The notes beneath the pieces are model-generated. The model saw nothing but the letters and a program-made list of their open reading frames with translations. It made no database searches and was not told where the DNA came from. Made by a program: the position numbers and the translations under genes. Positions 61,790 through 64,000 of a stretch of 64,000 bases of DNA are shown here, piece after piece. Source of the stretch: Bacteroidales bacterium (GTDB lineage: Bacteria > Bacteroidota > Bacteroidia > Bacteroidales > P3); NCBI GenBank assembly GCA_017530105.1, contig JAFXMW010000080.1:1-64000 (forward strand), written 5' to 3'. Every line of letters starts with the position of its first letter. The stretch's first letter is position 1.

Positions 61790-62110
61790 CCTGACAAATC
61801 ACGAATTCAACAGATACCGTCTGTTGAATCTGTTTCGCCAATTCCATTATATTCACAAATAGCCTGGACGCACTATGAACGCCTAATCCGTGTTGCCAAT
61901 GAGGAAGCCAGAATATGGTATTTGCGTGAGACTGCATCCGAGAACTGGAGCTACCGCACACTCGACAACAATAGCAACACACAATACTACAACTGTCTGT
62001 TGCTTTCACTACAGAAGGAGGTAGTGCGTCAAGATTGGGGTGTTTCAGCATCTATCAGCTGCGAGCATGGAAGAGCGACCTCGATAGCAGCAGTCTCTCA
62101 CGGTAGGTGA
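61790..62110 (+). pseudogene. Fragment of a DUF1016 (YhcG-type) PDDEXK nuclease gene
   Basis: One reading frame here translates to IAWTHYERLIRV, EEARIWYLRETASENWS and NTQYYNCLLLSLQKE (about 61859-62017), which matches the conserved N-terminal domain of DUF1016 proteins: L-S/A-W-S/T-HY-LL-RV, then EAR-WY-EEA-E-WS, then I/N-YYE-LL. The frame has no start codon with a signal for this family on the left, runs into the tRNA, and stops at 62110 without the C-terminal PD-(D/E)XK nuclease domain. It is a decayed remnant. Confidence 0.75.
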
Positions 62111-62660
62111 AAAGGGCTATCTTACTAAGCTACGGCAGGGCTATCTTTCGACCGCTCATGATTTGCAATCCTTAACAACAATGTACTGAACAGAAAGCGA
62201 AGAAAAGCCTTTGCAAAGAGGTGTTGCTTAGTTTGTTCACTTTTCTGAAAGTGAAATGTAGAGGTATTTCTTTAAAAACAGTAGAAAAAAGGAAGAGAGT
62301 GTATGTGTATTGATAGTTCAAAGATTGCTATAAAATCAACAAATTAGAAAATCAGTTTATTTATTATAAAACCGGGTTAAAAAGATTATTTTGGAGGAAT
62401 TGAAGAATCTTCAGTTGAGAATCGAATCTATTAATTGTAGTATCGCACTATTATCAAGATTGGGATAGTCCAGATTTGTAGCGCGCTGATTATGCTCATA
62501 TAAACATGGTACCGAGGTGAATAATGTTATTTGGTAATCTTTTGTATTAGTGTATTAATATTATGACTAGGAAACATTTCATTCTTCTTATCGGTTGTAA
62601 AGACGTACATTTCTAATAAAAGGTGGAATTAATATTTTTTTTTACATCAATTCAAATATT
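62111..62660. other. AT-rich decayed stretch without gene
   Basis: About 550 bases, very AT-rich, with many stop codons in all frames. I see no gene, repeat or promoter I can support. It separates the DUF1016 remnant from the restriction-modification genes. Confidence 0.6.
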
Positions 62661-62665
62661 ATTCG

Positions 62666-62673
62666 TAATTTTG
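62666..62673 (+). promoter_or_regulatory. Promoter -7 box of the right-end RNA
   Basis: TAATTTTG matches TAnnTTTG. A short inverted repeat CCAAAC/GTTTGG lies 7 bases downstream. The next coding gene starts 378 bases away. Confidence 0.6.
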
Positions 62674-62679
62674 CATCCG

Positions 62680-62960
62680 CCAAACAAAAAGTTTGGCAGG
62701 ACATACAAAAGACGTAAGTTGGCGTTTTATCTGCGGTCTGTTTGAATCTCGCAAGTTCAGGACTATTTCCGCACGGTAAGGCAATGGCAAGCGTCCATGT
62801 GGTTGTATTGTTGTACACATATTGAGGTATTATTCCTCTAGTTGTGTTACTTCATACACGCAACAGCGTGGGCTTTGTGCATTGCTTATCTTCGGAAATA
62901 GGGCAATGCGAGAGCCTAAGCAGACGGGATAAGCAAGCAGCTTAGTCCCGCGCTTTTTTT
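62680..62960 (+). ncRNA. Candidate structured RNA before the restriction-modification genes
   Basis: Between the promoter box and the terminator the sequence has many complementary pieces: CCAAAC/GTTTGG near the start, GCAATG (about 62781) with CATTGC (about 62880), and CTAAGC (near 62916) with GCTTAG (62940-62945), a pairing that competes with the terminator stem. No open frame of useful length. It may be a free small RNA or a regulator of the downstream genes. Confidence 0.4.
62925..62957 (+). terminator. Terminator of the right-end RNA
   Basis: CGGGATAAGC (62925-62934) pairs with GCTTAGTCCCG (62940-62950) with one bulged G, and GCGC plus seven T follow. It stands 100 bases before the restriction gene, so it could attenuate it. 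Confidence 0.65.
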
Positions 62961-63050
62961 ATGTCCTATTTGTTATAGCAAAAATAGTGGTTGTTTCGGG
63001 GCACTTCCACATAGATTGCTGTCTCAAATATAGAGACATTATATATTAAG

Positions 63051-63830
63051 ATGAACTACTTTACTAAATTATCAATTGATTTGGCAAATCAACGTAATTA
63101 TTTGGATTTGCTTTTTAAAGTATATCCGCTTTGCCCTGATACAATAAGGGAGATTGATGAAGGGGTGTGGGCAAAAATTGAAAAATCATATGATAGTATG
63201 AATAACAAAGAATTGTTTCGTTCATTACTGGAATTGGATTTATTTCCGATTAAAGATGGATATGTTCCTTTCTTCCGAAGAGATATAACGGCTATTGATA
63301 GAAATCCTGATACGGTGAACCGTATTTGTGGTAGAATACGTGAGATGGGATTAGACAAATTGTATGAAAAGTGTACGCAGCCAAAAGAGACAAATCGACA
63401 AATGGGTCCATTATTCCGAAATTGGCTTCGACTCGGAGTGTTAGGTATGGAAGTGGTTCACGTGGACGATTTTTCACATAATACAAATAATGTTGTAATT
63501 GATGGTAGTGATGATGAATTAAAAAACTTTGCACAACGTAATTTAGGATATAATAGAAACAAGGGTATAGATTTTATTGCGCACAGGAATAAGCAATTTG
63601 TAATAGGAGAAGCAAAATTTATTTCGGATGAAGGAGGACATCAAAACGATCAGTTTCTTGATGCTATAACAACAATTAATACTCCTGTGAAGAACAATGT
63701 GCATTGTATTGCAATATTAGACGGAGTGCTATATATTCATTCGAGAGCTAAGATGTATAAAACAATTACTGAAAATAATATGCCAGTAATGAGTGCCCTC
63801 TTACTTAGAAATTATCTTTATACCCTTTGA
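63051..63830 (+). CDS. Type II restriction endonuclease
   Basis: A 259-residue soluble protein with a PD-(D/E)XK-type site: Asp174 in GIDFIAHRN, then Glu187 and Lys189 in IGEAKF, 12 residues between Asp and Glu. The segment EGGHQNDQFLDAITTI follows, as in several type II enzymes. An upstream helical part (about 30-130) probably binds DNA. I cannot name the recognition site; similarity to the Tsp45I group is a weak guess. The methyltransferase gene starts one base after the stop, confirming a restriction-modification pair. It is AT-rich compared with the core genes. Confidence 0.82.
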   Translation: MNYFTKLSIDLANQRNYLDLLFKVYPLCPDTIREIDEGVWAKIEKSYDSMNNKELFRSLLELDLFPIKDGYVPFFRRDITAIDRNPDTVNRICGRIREMGLDKLYEKCTQPKETNRQMGPLFRNWLRLGVLGMEVVHVDDFSHNTNNVVIDGSDDELKNFAQRNLGYNRNKGIDFIAHRNKQFVIGEAKFISDEGGHQNDQFLDAITTINTPVKNNVHCIAILDGVLYIHSRAKMYKTITENNMPVMSALLLRNYLYTL

Positions 63831-63831
63831 T

Positions 63832-64000
63832 ATGAACAATCTGTTAATACATGGGGATAATATTGCAGGCTTAGAGTACCTGCTCACAGAAGTTAATCTT
63901 AAAGGAAAGATTGATTTGGTATACATTGATCCCCCATTTGCAACAGGGGCTGCATTTGTTGTTAGTGATGGCCGGGCATCAACAATCAGTAGTGCGAGGA
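63832..64000 (+). CDS. DNA methyltransferase, N-terminal part (cut by window end)
   Basis: The first 56 residues of a site-specific amino-methyltransferase. NNLLIHGDNIAGLEYLL is the first motif and DLVYIDPPFATG the catalytic DPPF motif of adenine-N6 or cytosine-N4 enzymes of the beta type. It should modify the site cut by the preceding endonuclease. The gene begins one base after the endonuclease stop and runs out of the window, so length and specificity cannot be judged. Confidence 0.88.
   Translation, partial: MNNLLIHGDNIAGLEYLLTEVNLKGKIDLVYIDPPFATGAAFVVSDGRASTISSAR

Noticed and set aside
1..64000. GC-skew switch as proof of the origin
   Set aside because: Coding strands in several operons (38-43 kb, 55-61 kb) are C-rich whatever their direction, so skew read by eye is ambiguous and was not computed.
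61980..64000. Integrated phage or conjugative element at tRNA-Ala
   Set aside because: No integrase, attachment repeat of the tRNA end or phage gene was seen within the window.

Overview
The window comes from a member of the Bacteroidota, most likely the order Bacteroidales. The reasons are the repeated TAnnTTTG promoter boxes about 20-50 bases upstream of genes, a PorG-like type IX secretion protein, two secreted proteins with type B (gliding-motility-like) C-terminal sorting domains, a serine palmitoyltransferase next to a bacterial ceramide synthase-like gene, an S46 dipeptidyl peptidase, and many families largely confined to this phylum (DUF4837, DUF5606, DUF4175, DUF4290). No rRNA, CRISPR array or intact transposase was seen. 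Species was not assigned.

The most informative large-scale feature is a probable chromosomal replication origin. From 1 to 33.2 kb, 24 of 30 protein genes and two tRNA genes lie on the minus strand. From 34.0 kb to the right end, 21 of 24 lie on the plus strand. The switch falls in an 855-base AT-rich gap (33217-34071) with seven TTATCAACA-like boxes, two of them exact, beside an A/T tract. A perfect 16-base parS palindrome sits 2 kb to the right at 35624-35639, overlapping a start codon. mnmG, which is origin-linked in many bacteria, lies 12 kb to the left and is flanked by two degenerate parS-like sites.

Left arm (0-33 kb): a secreted protein with an internal duplication, uppS, porG, a DUF4837 lipoprotein, a dehydratase-type reductase, metG, a lipoprotein and a DUF5606 protein. 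Then pyrK-pyrD with a GlcNAc-kinase-like gene, divergent from recR and a family 3 glycosidase. Next come a YqaA-type membrane protein, a hypothetical protein, an MntP-like membrane protein, rsmA, a TPR protein and two tandem tRNA-Lys genes. A cluster mnmG-ybeY-(ATPase-like)-DUF4175 follows, then a large type IX cargo protein, the ceramide pair, deoC and rpiB.

Right arm (34-61 kb): nadA, an aminoacyl-tRNA deacylase, a pseudouridine synthase, an outer-membrane-like protein, DUF4290, then murA-php phosphatase-purB-ABC exporter. murA has Asp in place of the fosfomycin-target Cys. A second type IX cargo protein and nadK follow. The accessory stretch at 46-49 kb holds a possibly switching structured RNA leader, an unannotated 49-residue peptide gene, a modular surface lipoprotein and a DUF4160/DUF2442 pair. 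Then come a deaminase, a GH106-like rhamnosidase, a flippase, a VWA membrane protein, a zinc metallopeptidase, a DPP11-like S46 peptidase and an acyltransferase.

Right end (61-64 kb): tRNA-Ala(GGC), a decayed DUF1016 (YhcG-type) nuclease fragment, an AT-rich decayed stretch, a possible structured RNA with terminator, and a type II restriction endonuclease followed one base later by its DNA methyltransferase, cut by the window edge. This looks like a small defence island beside a tRNA gene.

Two dispersed palindromic repeat families occur, each twice. Start codons were moved from the longest open frame wherever signal peptides, promoter positions or family alignments required it.
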